From Punica granatum (Eukaryota; Streptophyta; Magnoliopsida; Myrtales; Lythraceae): 64,000 bases of DNA. The stretch covers positions 20,868,274 through 20,932,273 of the forward strand of contig NC_045129.1 of the NCBI RefSeq assembly GCF_007655135.1. The letters are read 5' to 3'. Of the stretch, positions 45,962 through 57,405 are shown one piece after another. Numbering within the stretch: the stretch's first letter is position 1; every line of letters begins with the position of its first letter. A model generated the notes under the pieces. The model made no database searches. It was given only the letters and a program-made list of their open reading frames with translations, and was not told where the DNA came from. The translations under genes and the position numbers were made by a program.

Positions 45962-48900
45962 ATGACGGAAGAGGACCGAGTCGATATCGCCGAGGAAGTC
46001 AATCCACCAGTCCCGGCTCACTCTCAGCCGCCCTCGATGCATGCTCCGCCGCCTCTGACTCCCGCGAGCGTACCACTGGCATATTCAGGCGCCCCTTCGA
46101 CGCATCTCCCACCCCCAACATCTTTAGGGGCACCCCTTCCACGAGTCCCACCGGCGTCATCCACCTCCGACGACCACGCTCGCATCGTGGCACTCGAGGG
46201 CACAGTTAACCAACTAGCTGCTAGCATGACCACCAACATGGCCAAACTGTTCGCCCTACTCAGAGGACCGAACCGTGCATCCTCGCGCTCCACACCTCCT
46301 TCGGGACAAGGGCTAACAGTCGACTCGACCTCTTGGATTCCACCGACCCAAGTTCCGAAGAATACGGATGCTCCCGCCCCACCAACAACGCACACGTCCA
46401 CGATTCACCCGTTCACCAGCCCCTTTCCGCCGCCACCGGCTCCCATGGCCGTCCCTCTTCCACTGGCAGCATTATTATCTTCGAATCAGGTCTTGTCTGC
46501 GCCACCACCTGTCTCCATGCCTGCCCCAGCCGTAGTCTATACCGTCCCTCCGCCGATGGTTTTTCTGGCGTCAAGCGTACCTGCTCCAGCTCACCTTCAA
46601 GCCCCAGAACTTCCTCCCTACCCGTCTCTACAACCCCACGTTAGCCTCCCTTACCAAGCACCACCTCCTATAAATACCACCTTCCTCGAACCGGGCACAC
46701 CAACTCACGCGGCCCAGTTCGCTTCACCGACGCACTTTCTCCCCGAGGTTGACGTTGAGCAGGAACGTAGACTCAAGAGAATGGAAGAGACGATAAGAGC
46801 CCTGCAAGCGAATGAGACTCATCCCCGACGCACGCTATGGCGATTGTAGTCTATTCCCGGGCATGCGGTTACCCTCGAAAGTCAAGATCCCGGAGTTCAG
46901 GACTTACGAAGGCACAACAGATCCGTGACACCATCTCCGCCATTACCAAGGAAAGATGCTACAATATTGGGATTACGAGGAATTCGTCATCCACTCATTT
47001 CAAGACAGTCTGTCGGGATCAGCTCTCGATTGGTTCATGTCGCTAAAGGCCGAGGATATTCCGACGTGGGCAGACCTTTCCCGGAAGTTCATCGACCAGT
47101 ACTAGTACTGTGCGGAAACGCCTCCGACCCTCTTGGAATTGAGCATGAAGGAGATGGCGCAAGGCCAAAGGTTCGAGGAATACGCTACCAAATGGCGTGC
47201 CCAAGCGGCAAAGCACATCCCTCCAATCAGCGAAGTACAACAGATCCTGTTGTTCCACTCCACACTAAGGGGAGTATATTATTCGCACTTATTGGCCCAC
47301 ACTTCGTTCTCCGACCTCATCGAGGCCGAGAAAAAGCTCGACTTAGGGATCAAGCTTGGCAAGATGGAGGGCCCCACTGTCAAGGGAGAGGAATCTGCGA
47401 AGAGGACTTCCGCGATGCCAACCTTCTCCAGTGGAAGAAGGGGGAAAGAGATCTCAATTAATGCTGTCAATCCGGCACACCCAACGTCCCAGCAGTACTC
47501 GATAAATTACGTGCCCCTACCGTCTGTTGTCCCTGCCTACACCTCGCCGGTGCCGCAACACCGACCGCAACCCCCATCGCCCGTCGTCCATCACTACGCA
47601 TCTACCCCACCTCAAGCCCCTCAATACCGACCCTCATCTTTGGGAACTCCTCAGTCGGCTCAGCAGGTCCCACCTCCGCAAGGTCAACTGGGTGGTGCAG
47701 TACAATCGCGACCACGCAGACAGTACCCATCTTTGCCAGTCCCGCTTTCCCACATTTACCAACAACTCCGTGCAAGCAACAAAATCGGAACGATAGCGCC
47801 CGGCCCCAACTTCGACCCAACCATCCAGGATCGGAGCAAGCAATGTGAATATCATCGAGGTGCGCTGGGGCACACCTTAAATAATTGCTGGAAGCTACGG
47901 GAGAGGATCCAAGAGATGATCGATGCAAAAGAGCTTACGTTCAACGCCGTAAGATCCCCGAATGTACAGGCTAATCCCCTCCCCAATCATGGACCAGCCC
48001 AAGGGCCTTCCATCAATATGATCAGCATATGCGCGTTAGAGGAGGGCGAAAGCGAACAAAGCGGTCCCTCCCCCTTCGTGATTGAATACGTCCCCACGGA
48101 AGCTACGGTTGGGTTCCCAGGGATTGGCACATCTCCTACCCCGTTCGTCATAGATATTCCCGCCCTAGAACCATACTCGAACGATAAGGTCCCTTGGACC
48201 TATGAAGGAGATGTCGGGAACCTCGAACGACAATTCAGCGTCATGGGCGTAACACGCTCGGGACGGCTATATGAGAATCCGGCGGCCGCGGACAAAGGGA
48301 AGGCACCCGCAGTAGAAATTGAGGCAATACCCAGAGCCCCGCCTACTCCGCCCAAGAAAGTGACCGAAGAAGAGGCCGAAGCCTTCATAAAGATCATCAA
48401 GGCGAGTGAGTATAAGGTAGTGGAGCAGATGGCCAAATCTCCAGCCCACATTTCGTTACTCGCCCTCCTCCTCAGCTCGGAACCACATAGGGAAGCCCTC
48501 CTACGGGTCCTAACGGCTACGCAAGTTCCTGAAGGGACACCTCCAGACCAAATAGAGGAGACTGTCAGCTCCATCTTCTCCAATACCATCTCGTTTTCGG
48601 ATGACGAGCTCCCCTCCAAAGGATGCGCACATTCACGGGCGCTGCATATAGTCTGCAAATGCAATAACTATGTCATCGGTCGAGACATGATCGACAATGG
48701 CTCTGCACTCAACGTGTGCCTGGTGACCACCCTGAAGCAAATGAATGTGGATCTCAACTGCGTCCGCCCGAGTAAAACTGCGGTCCGAGCCTTCGACGGC
48801 TCACGGAGGGAAGTGAATGGAGAAATCGACCTCCTCATAGACGTCGGCCCATGCTCTTTCAGCGTCACATTCCAAGTGCTTGATATCCCGAACGCATTCA

Positions 48901-49615
48901 GCCTACTACTCGGGAGGCCTTGGATCCACTCGGCCGGCGCCGTCCCCTCCTTTTTGCACCAAAAGTTGAAATTCATCGTCGAGGAGAGACTTATCACGGT
49001 CAATGAAGGAGAGACTTATCACGGTCAAGGGAGAAGAGGATTACGCCATCTACAAAGAAACGGCGGTCCCCTATATCAGCGTTGGAAATGATGAAAATCT
49101 GCCCTTCCACTCTTTCCAGACCATCTTCGTCATTCGGGATTACGGAGAGATCGGCCCATCCCACGCCGACCGCATGATAGGGAAGGTTTTGTTGCGCCAC
49201 AATTACATCCCCAGCATCGGCCTTGGGGCACGCCAATAAGGGATCGATCACCCCCATTGAGGTCGAAGAATATAAGAATAGGAGAGGACTCGGCTTCCGC
49301 CTCTCCTACCATGAGATCATGGAAGCCCTCAGGGGCAATCACCTCCACCGCCTCGCCGAACATTATGGGAGGCTCAACCGGGGCATACAAGTTCCCCTGC
49401 TATCTCACTTCTTTCCCGGACCTCCACACATCATCGAGAGCACCCTTGATGGCCCTTCCTCGGACTCCGACGACGCGCCTGCCGCTCCGCAAGCCGTGTA
49501 CGCCATCACCGAGGAGATTCCTTCAGGGGTTCACATTTTCCTGGCGCAGGAAAATGAGGAGCTTGACAACTGGACTTCAGTCCCGCGCTATTCGGCTGTG
49601 ATCGCCGATGTGTAA
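45962..49615 (+). pseudogene. gag-pro: E5 gag-pro (gag, zinc knuckle, protease, G-patch-like tail), broken
   Basis: Starts MTEEDRVDIAEE. The proline-rich N-terminal part runs to about 46830; the frame then shifts and the gag domain follows (LFPGMRLPSKVKI; ALDWFMSLKAED). It has a zinc knuckle (CEYHRGALGHTLNNC), the protease active site DNGSALNV with LLGRPW, and the G-patch-like tail, ending VIADV at the splice-site stop. Breaks: frameshift near 46830, TGA near 46930, TAG at about 47103, a 25-bp tandem duplication at about 48984-49033 that shifts the frame after the protease core, and a stop plus one-base gain near 49236-49255. The stretch 47133-49091 remains open for about 650 codons. The active-site neighbourhood reads GRDMIDNG where the other copies have GRVMIDNG. 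Confidence 0.9.
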
Positions 49616-49823
49616 GACTTATCTATGTACAAGATGTTTCCCGCCTGTTGGCATAACCATAAGCCACACGGAGGAAGAGGGATCTCTGTTATGGTTTCAC
49701 GATTCATACTATCAATGAAATCCCTACATGCATTTTTTGAACTCCCGTGTGTTTTACCTTCTTTCCCTACTCTTTCGTTCGCAGCGTTCTAAATTTTCTA
49801 AAACAATTCTTTCAATTTCCCAG
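49612..49823 (+). other. E5 predicted intron between gag-pro and pol
   Basis: 212 nt, 5' site GATGT|GTAAGA, 3' site CAATTTCCCAG|GCTCC, possible branch point TTCTAAAAC. Same phase as the other three. Hairpin with one bulge, CCTGT/ACACGG, at 49644-49671. Confidence 0.85.
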
Positions 49824-51088
49824 GCTCCACTCGAATCCAAATCTTCGACACGTCGATTCGAACCCACTCGAAGAATGTCTCGGAGAGCCCGAACCCATAT
49901 ACTTCGGGGAAGGGCTCGACGAAAACAGTCAAGTGCCTGAGATAGAAGAGAGTTTGCGCCGCCTCGAGGATCGCCAGCTCACCTCAGTTGAGCCAACGGA
50001 AGAGATTAATGTGGGCATCGAAGATGAGCCCCGTACCTTAAAGATTGGCACGGGCCTCGACCCAACGCAACGAGCCCGGATGATCGATTTCCTGACAAGA
50101 TACCAAGAAGTTTTTGCCTGGTCCTACGCTGACATGTCGGGTTAGACCCATCGATAGTCAAGCACTTCCTCCCGCTAGACATTGAGAAGTTCCTGCCCAA
50201 GCGGCAGCAGTTACGACAGCAACGAGCAAGCCTCCTCCTCCGCATCAAAGAGGAAGTTGTTAAGCAGATCAACGCGGGATTCCTCGAAGTCTGCAACTAT
50301 TCCGAATGGGTGGCAAATATTGTGCCAGTAGATAAAGAAAGATGGAAGGGTTCAAGTTTGCGTCGACTACCGAGACCTCAATAAGGCTAGCCCCAAAGAC
50401 AATTTTCCCCTGCCCCACATCGACGTCCTAGTTGACAACACGGCGCGCCACGCCCAATTTTCTTTCATGGACGGCTTTTCCGGATACAATCAGATTCGGA
50501 TGGCCGAGGAAGACAAGATCAAGACTACGTTCACTACGATGTAAGGACCCTTTTGTTACCGCGTCATGCCTTTCGGCCTCAAAAATGCCGGGGCAACTTA
50601 TCAGAGGGCTATGGTCACATTGTTCCACGACATGATGCACAAAGAAGTCGAGGTCTATGTCGACGACATGATTGCCAAGTCCAAAGAAGGAGAAGATCAC
50701 CTCGTCAACTTGAAGCGTCTTTTCGACAGCTTAAAAGAGTACAAACTCCGGCTTAATCCGGCAAAATGCACGTTCGGCGCCCAGTCGGGAAAAATGCTAG
50801 GATTCGTGGTTAGCGAGCGCGGTATCGAGGTAGACTCGGATAAAGTCAAAGCAATCAAAGAGCTTCCTCCACCATCGTCGGTCCGCGAAGTACGAGGTTT
50901 CTTGGGGCGACTGAACTACATCACGCGATTCATCGCAAACTTGACAGACAAATGCCAACCACTCATTCGCTTGCTCCGCAAGAACGCAGCGATCGAGTAG
51001 GACAAAGAATGTCAGAGGGACTTCGACACCATCAAGGCATACCTGGTTCAACCGCCTGTATTGGTTCCACCTACACTAGGCCGCCCCC
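49824..51088 (+). pseudogene. pol: E5 pol: linker, RT and start of RNase H, cut by E6
   Basis: Begins LHSNPNLRHVDSNP after the 3' splice site. RT motifs are FMDGFSGYNQI, MPFGLKNAGATYQRA and YVDDMIAKSKEG. Breaks: a one-base loss near 50140 (ADMSG then a stop), a further shift near 50330, TAA near 50543 and TAG at 50998-51000, both where relatives have TGG. The last codons (LVPPTLGRPL) belong to the first RNase H, just before the residues LILYLTV seen in E2 and E6. E6 starts at 51089. Confidence 0.92.
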
Positions 51089-53604
51089 TGTACAGACCCG
51101 AATGTGGACTCTCGTCGGGGCCCGCATTGCACGCTTTTGGATCGTGCGGCTTGGGAGTGTCCACCTTCCCGTGGGGACGTGTGACGGACACGCGTGAGAG
51201 AAGGAGTCGCCACTTATCATTTTACGACCCGTAGGTCGAGGGCGGATAAGTTACCCGAGTCTAGGGGTATGGAACACCTAGTTTGTCGTTAAGGCATTGA
51301 TCTGTGCGGAACCGGAAAATCTGTGTTCGGGGGTTCATGTTACGTGCGGGCCTATATCCCGCACGCCCTTTCGGTACTCTGGTTTGCTAGGCTTGCATTT
51401 TTGTTTTATTTACCGCATGAATTAGGCTGCACTCGGCTCACACGTTTTGACACCGTAACTTCGATGAATCAAACGATGTCGGTGGAGAAGCTGAGAGAGA
51501 AGTAAACCCGTGTGTCGGGGAATTGGTTCACAATCTTGCGTTACAGTTCATCGAACCATGGAGGTTGAATCCCTGCGTGAACCAGAACCGCGAGTTCTTG
51601 GATTTACTTGTATCTGGGCAAGCATTAGACCGATTCGATTAATTCGACTCTCGGACCGTTCGCTCACCGACTGGAATTCTTACAGAATAAATGTACAAAA
51701 TAAAATCCTTACAATGCTCTCGAAAACAATAAATACAAATTACAAATGGCCGAATTCCAGTCGACTCGCGTTCGGTTATTATTCCACTCTAACTCACCGC
51801 GAGTTTAGGGAAAAAGACCGAAGAACTGAAATTCAATGGACGCTCTCACTGAATAGGGCGTTGGACCCTGTGAGTGTTGATTAGGGCGTTGAACCCTGTG
51901 CTCGATGATTAGGGTGTTGAACCCTAATATTATTCGGCCTAGGGATCAAGATTGACCCGTATGGCAAACAAGTGCGGAAAGATAACACGCAACATGTTAA
52001 TAACAGACAAGGTGTTTTGTATTTACCGAATGTACGTGGATTAACAAGTTTATTAATCCAAAAGTGTTTTTGCAAGCAAATGCCATATGCTAAGCAATCA
52101 AACACGTGCCAATGTTTTAGTATTCTGCTTTTGTTGGAAATTTGGAAAAGAGAATCAAATATCATGTGTGTAGATTGCTTTTATAGTGATTCGGTGTTGT
52201 GACACTGAATTACCACTGAATTGATCCAAACTTGTATTTTGACTCTAGATTTGGAACCTAGAGTTCCGCCTAACCATTTTCTAGGATTTGGTTAAGTCGA
52301 GTGAAATGATTAGTCCGATAACTGTATTTTGATATAGAATACTCAACTGACATCTTAAACTGCGCTAGGATGTCGGCGAATCACGAAATGATGTTCTTGC
52401 CTTTGATTTGAAAATTTGTTTTCAGAAAAGGAGAACAACACAATAAGGATTTGAAAGTATGAGGGTTTTGAAAAGGGCATTAACACCGTTTTGTAATTCG
52501 TCGACGCGAGTTACAAATTAATGTCCAATTCGTGCAAAGTTATTTAAATGGAATGAATTAACCGTGTGAACGTCCCGATTAACCCGTTCATGGAATTAAT
52601 GCTTAAGGTTATTGCCGAATACTTTAATTGTGAAAACGATTCGTGATTCGGCGACCAACACGAATCCATAAGGATCGAGGATATTTGGTCCAATGACCGA
52701 AACTACCCTCGTAACCGAATGGACCCGAATGAGTCAACGATACCCGAATCCATGCATGTTTTGTTTTGAAAAGACATGTAATCGATGTTTTAACATGGGA
52801 ATCGTGGAAATATCGAAATTACACTTTCGTACAATCCGAGAAATGAATTAAATTCGAAATAAGGAAATCATTCTTGATCCAAAAAGGGCCAAGAAGCCCT
52901 CGGCTTCACCTTGTCAAAGATGGCCGAATACTCTCATGGCTCGATTCAAATCACAAAGAATTTCCTTGTCTTGGTTTAATCATTTTTCGCATGCTCAAAC
53001 ATCAAACATCATGAATAACACGTTTTGACAAAAGCCGGTATTACCATGATTTGATTAACTCATTTAAACATGCAAACATTCACAAACATGTTATTTAAGG
53101 AATCGATAAAATAATACCGGCTTCATGCATGCAAGAACAACAAAATAAACTCGGAAAATAACTTGGATCGGGCTAAGGAGACCAATCTTAACCCTAAAAG
53201 AGCAACTCAAGTCTCGGCCATCCCATTTAGAGACTTGGCCGTGAGCTCACTTGCCATTTCCGGGTCGAGATGGTCTTCCAAACAACAATCCAAACCTTTT
53301 TCCGACATGCTAGCAAGTTATAAGGTAATACACATGCATAATATAACATAAAATTGCATAAAAGTTAAGTCTTGCAAGTTAAGTATGCATAAAATACCAT
53401 AGTACTCCATAGCCATGCAAAAATATAAAAAGCCCTAACTCCTCTAAGTCAAGAGTGATTTACCTAGCCTCGGGATACGAGGAAAGAGTCGGGGAAGTGT
53501 TCGAGAGTCGGGTGACTCGGTTGAACGCTTGGAAGGATGCTCGGGTGCAAAGGATGCACGTTCGGGGAGCTAGGTGCACGGGGAATGCGGCTGGAATGCA
53601 CGGG

Positions 53605-53703
53605 AGGCGCGCGGCGTGCGCGGGGTGCGGGCAGGCGCGCGGGCGTGCAGGCGTGCCCGCGGGGCGCGCGGGCGTGCGCGCGGGCGTGCGCGGGCGTGCG
53701 CGC
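53605..53703. repeat. Short GC-rich repeat in the E6 LTR
   Basis: Repeats of GGGCGTGCGCGC and variants over about 100 bases, at the place where the E1 LTR has its 650-730 bp minisatellite. Flanks match (ACCCGAGTCACCCG-type sequence on one side, TCACTATTCACCCGAGAG on the other), so the same LTR position gave rise to different arrays. Confidence 0.82.
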
Positions 53704-54078
53704 GGTTGGCGCTGGCGGGTCACTATTCACCCGAGAGTAGCGATTTTACCCGAAATGCACTATTTGACCTGAAACAATAATTTAAAGACTTCAAATGGAA
53801 AAACCAATTTCACCAATGAACTCCATGGGTCCAAAATGAGTGGGTTATGAAGTTTGAGAAATTTTGAGCTTAACTCGGGATGATGAACATCGGCTTCCGA
53901 CTTAAGAACTCAAGGCTCTCTTTTGATCTTTTAGGTTTTCTTTTCTCTTCCTTCTAAGGGCTGAAGTTTTCTGGTTCTTGAGTGTTCTTGGCTATGGAGT
54001 TTGAGAGGATTTCTTGAAAGAGAAAGGTTGGAGAGAGTGTGTAAGAGGAGAAGTTATTATCTTAATCACTTTTGGGCC

Positions 54079-54085
54079 ATTTATA
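54079..54085 (-). promoter_or_regulatory. TATA box of the E6 3' LTR
   Basis: On the minus strand TTGCCTATAAATGGCCC, an excellent plant TATA match, 1.6 kb from the LTR start. The E1 LTR has a weaker ATATATAT at the matching place. Confidence 0.65.
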
Positions 54086-55684
54086 GGCAAAGCTAATGGC
54101 ACAATTAGCAAAATCAAGTGCTCTTAACCCCCATGCTTAGAAAATATCAAGCCTCATCCTCTTCCATTGCATTAATGAAGAAGAGATAAGACATTGATGA
54201 GCATTGATGAGCATTGATGGAGGCTTGAGTGTTGTCTTCAAACTCTTGGATATTTTCAAGCAAGAGTGCAAGTTGGCTTCTTGCATTGAAGAAGAAGAAG
54301 AAGCTTCTAGAGTAAAGGGTGACTCATCTTGAATAGCCCGTGGGTCCCACGACCGAAGAGGAGAAACCGGGAAAAAGCTCGGGTCTCGATTGATCGCGCA
54401 TTCGAAGTTCGCGGTTTGAATTGAACGTCGAATTATCTATATACACGAGGAAATGGATTTAATGAGTCCGAGATTGGCATTTTCCGTGAGAAATTGCCAA
54501 ATGTCTGTATGAGGCTTGGAAGCCGGTTTTGCTCCTTTTATGCATTCAGAGCGAGGTTACCCACTTCTGACAGCATATCTTGTATCTGCATCCCACGTCG
54601 GTCATTTTGACATAAATTGTCAAATTACGTGAGCCCTTGTCCCTTAAACCGGTAAATACAAATATGGAGCCGGAGATGTCCTAGGAGGCCGAAACTGGAT
54701 TTCTCAGATTGCTTCCTGAGTTTCTTGGGCGATCCGGAGATTACTGCGATCTCTGTTTGCTGAGATTGGGCCTCTAAGGATATGAAAAGTGCATCTGAGA
54801 CCCTTAAAGCACTGCTCGAGGGGTCTAGATGAGTTGTGTGATTCATTTGGACAATTCCACATTGAGCCTTGAGAAGGCTAGCATTGTGTAAGGTAAGCAT
54901 CCGGCGTCAAGTTTCCCCAAAGAGGACCTCCGGATATGGATTTTCACTGAAAATGGCCTTTTGTGCCCCTCGGAGGTTACTCGGGAAACCGTGAAGGGTT
55001 TTGCTGTCTGTTTTGCCCAATTACGAATGTCCGCTGGAGTTTTCAGGGCAATGTAGTGTGAACTTCGTTTGCCGTAATTCCATCAGACCAGTCTCCGGTT
55101 ACGCTCTTCCGAAGAAGGGTATGCCCGTTTTGTCATTCGGAAGTCATTCAGAGTGTCTGTATGGCTTCTAAAAGACAATATGAAGCATTGCTCGTGCTCT
55201 GTATGATTGAGGGGCATGGCCGCATCTGATATTTGGAATTAACTTTTCTTCGAGAAACCGGCATTTTTGGACTTCCACTGAAACGTTGTCTGTATACAAA
55301 AAGTTGTTCTGTATAGAGCAGATGATTTGCAAAATGCCTTTGGGGACACTTTTCATCTGTTTGGCATTGGAGTGGATTTTTGGGGTCCAATATTGGCTGT
55401 CTTCCGATGATCGAGCGAACTATCGGAAAATAGAACTGTCCGTGTGATATACTGAAAATGTCGGTTTTGGATATTGCTGAGCTCTCTAGTCACTCTATTA
55501 CCCTTTGGTGACCCCTGGAGTCCTTCTGTCATATGCATGTGTCATTTGCCCGATTTTGCCGACTTGCGGATGAATAGTGATTTTCTGCTCTGTTAAGTCG
55601 TTTTTCTGTATTCTGCTCAGGTTGTGGCTTGAATCATTGCTGATATCATCGTTTGGAAAGGTGAGCCAAAATGGGGTGCTGACA

Positions 55685-55700
55685 GCTTGCCCCTCTTTGA
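55685..55700 (-). promoter_or_regulatory. E6 polypurine tract
   Basis: On the minus strand TCAAAGAGGGGCAAGC, abutting the LTR start at 55684. Confidence 0.9.
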
Positions 55701-56960
55701 CTGCATGCTCGAGTAGAGGATGCAGCCGAAGACTTCAGAAGCGCCCCAATTTGATAGCAATGATTGACATGGAATTTCCGATAACAGTCTTCTCCCTCTT
55801 ACTTTGGATATGTGGGGATGTTATACCTGATGCAGAAATGTAAAAGTCAGGATGAACCTGAGGGGATGGACCCCTAAACAGATAAGTAGTCGGGACGTAC
55901 CCGAAGTGCAGGAAAGTAGTCGGGACGTACCCGAAATGCAGGAAAAGTAGTCAGGACGTACCCGAAATGCGGAAAAGTAGTCGGGACGTACCCGAAATGC
56001 AGGAAAGTAGTCGGGACGTACCCGAAATGCGAAAAAGTAGTCGGGACGTACCCGAAATGCAGGAAAGTAGTCGGGACGTACCCGAAATGCAGAAAAGTAG
56101 TCGGGACGTACCCGAAATGCAGAAAAGTAGTCGGGACGTACCCGAAGGGTTTGCAATATGCACGGGGCGTATACCGAATGAACAACATGGTTCAAAGGCG
56201 CCTACCCAATGGACTTGCGGGGTGCGGGGCGTGTTGCCCGGCTGGTTTGCAAGGTGCGGGGTGTTTTGCCCGGCGGTTTGCATGGTGCAGAAAAGTAGTC
56301 GGGACGTACCCGAAATGCGGAAAAGTAGTCGGGACGTAGTGGCAGAATGTTTCATTGTGCTTCCTCCGTCACTGAGCTTGTCCGTGTTGCAATCGATGTA
56401 GTGGCAGAATGTTTCATTGTTTGCCAACTGATTGTGATGCGATTGAATGCATGGAGTATTATCCTGAAGACTTCTCCTTGGATTTTAGTTGTGGTCCTTA
56501 GCATAAGGCAGACATGCATTCATCAAAGAAAGACTTCTTCTGAGGTTCACATCTTCGTTCCTGCATATAGAACCATGGGAGCTAACAGTAGTTGTCAGTT
56601 CTACTCTACAGCCATAATGAAGATGTAGAAAGAAGTCTGAATAATAATGCTTTGGGGATTTGAACTTGATGACCATTTAAAGGGATGGTCGTATCCCGCT
56701 AGGTTTGTGATTTGACAAGAAAGGCTTTTTACAGAACAGGCATGACCTGTAGAATTTGCATAAGGGTATAGGGGGATTCTTTGGGATCCTCCAAATCAAG
56801 GATACAAAGATTCGACTGTATGTCGAAACGTGTCTCATGCTCTGAGAGTAAAAGAGAGTTTGCTTGCATCGAAGACTGTCAAACCACTATTTGTTGCCGC
56901 TGCATGCTGAATGTAGCTGTCATTTCGTGGTCGAGCTGCCGAAGGTCCCCTAATTTTTGC
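55701..56960 (-). other. E6 3' untranslated region
   Basis: Noncoding. It holds the 30-bp array, a diverged copy of the E1 95-bp block (about 56149-56285) followed by two further 30-bp units (56291-56340), a partly repeated stretch GTAGTGGCAGAATGTTTCAT (56337 and 56397), and unique sequence with the GGATCC box near 56800. Confidence 0.8.
55887..56150. repeat. 30-bp tandem repeat, about 9 copies
   Basis: The unit holds AGTAGTCGGGACGTACCCGA and AATGCAGAAA. It is related to the 45-bp repeat of E1 but has lost one half of that unit. Confidence 0.94.
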
Positions 56961-57234
56961 CTAGGTCGCAAGACGCGTGACGACCTAACGGGGTGTTTTG
57001 TTTGACATTTCTCTCATTTAGATCTCACCTTTTGCTACGATCATCCGTATTGGGTCTGATCGCACCTCTCGATTCCTCTAACTTTTGCCTAGACCGCCCT
57101 TTTCGGGTTTTCAGCCTAGCGAGGATTTTGATTCATGCTCTCCTTTTGCCACGGTTCCCCTTTGCGGGATTTTAAACCGTGCCTCTCATTCCCTAATTTT
57201 TGCCTAGGCCGCCTCAAAGAGGTTTTCAACCTAG
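56961..57234 (-). other. Five-hairpin array downstream of E6 pol
   Basis: In RNA sense: CTAGGTT/GGCCTAG with inner CCTC-TTT-GAGG (57234-57204); CACGGTT/AACCGTG with inner CCC/GGG (57181-57150); CTAGGCT/GGTCTAG with inner CCC-GAAAA-GGG (57119-57089); TGCGATCA/TGATCGTA (57064-57036); TTAGGTCG/CGACCTAG (56988-56961). All are followed by GCAAAA. Compared with E1, hairpin 4 has different sequence on both arms yet still pairs. Confidence 0.83.
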
Positions 57235-57405
57235 CGGGAAATCCATTCTTTTTCTCTCAGGAAAAATTCAGAGAAAAGGGAAAGAGCAGAAGATGGGAGT
57301 ACATGAGTTAACGAAATTAAAAGTGTTGGGAACTGTACATGCAAAGAAAGATAAAATGTAATGTGCATTTGAGAAAACATCCGCACTGGGATAAGAGAAA
57401 CACCA

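Larger units (their letters stand above)
45435..51088 (+). mobile_element. E5: plus-strand Tat/Ogre-like element, ORF1 end to first RNase H
   Basis: Starts abruptly inside the ORF1 coiled coil after an LTR terminus of E4 and ends inside RNase H at the LTR terminus of E6. Between them are gag-pro, intron and RT, all degraded. Protein and intron sequence are closest to E2. The rest of E5 should lie beyond E6, outside the window. Confidence 0.92.
51089..55684 (-). repeat. E6 3' LTR, complete (4596 bp)
   Basis: In the element's direction it starts TGTCAGCACCCCATTTTGG at 55684 and ends CATTCGGGTCTGTACA at 51089. It is a clear but diverged relative of the E1 LTR and about 800 bases shorter, mainly for lack of the long minisatellite. 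A TATA box is at 54079-54085 and a GC-rich repeat at 53605-53703. The core of the primer-binding site is repeated at 51212-51203. Confidence 0.94.

Noticed and set aside
53455..53780. Open frames over the GC-rich part of the E6 LTR
   Set aside because: Simple GC-rich repeat in an LTR; overlapping frames on both strands.
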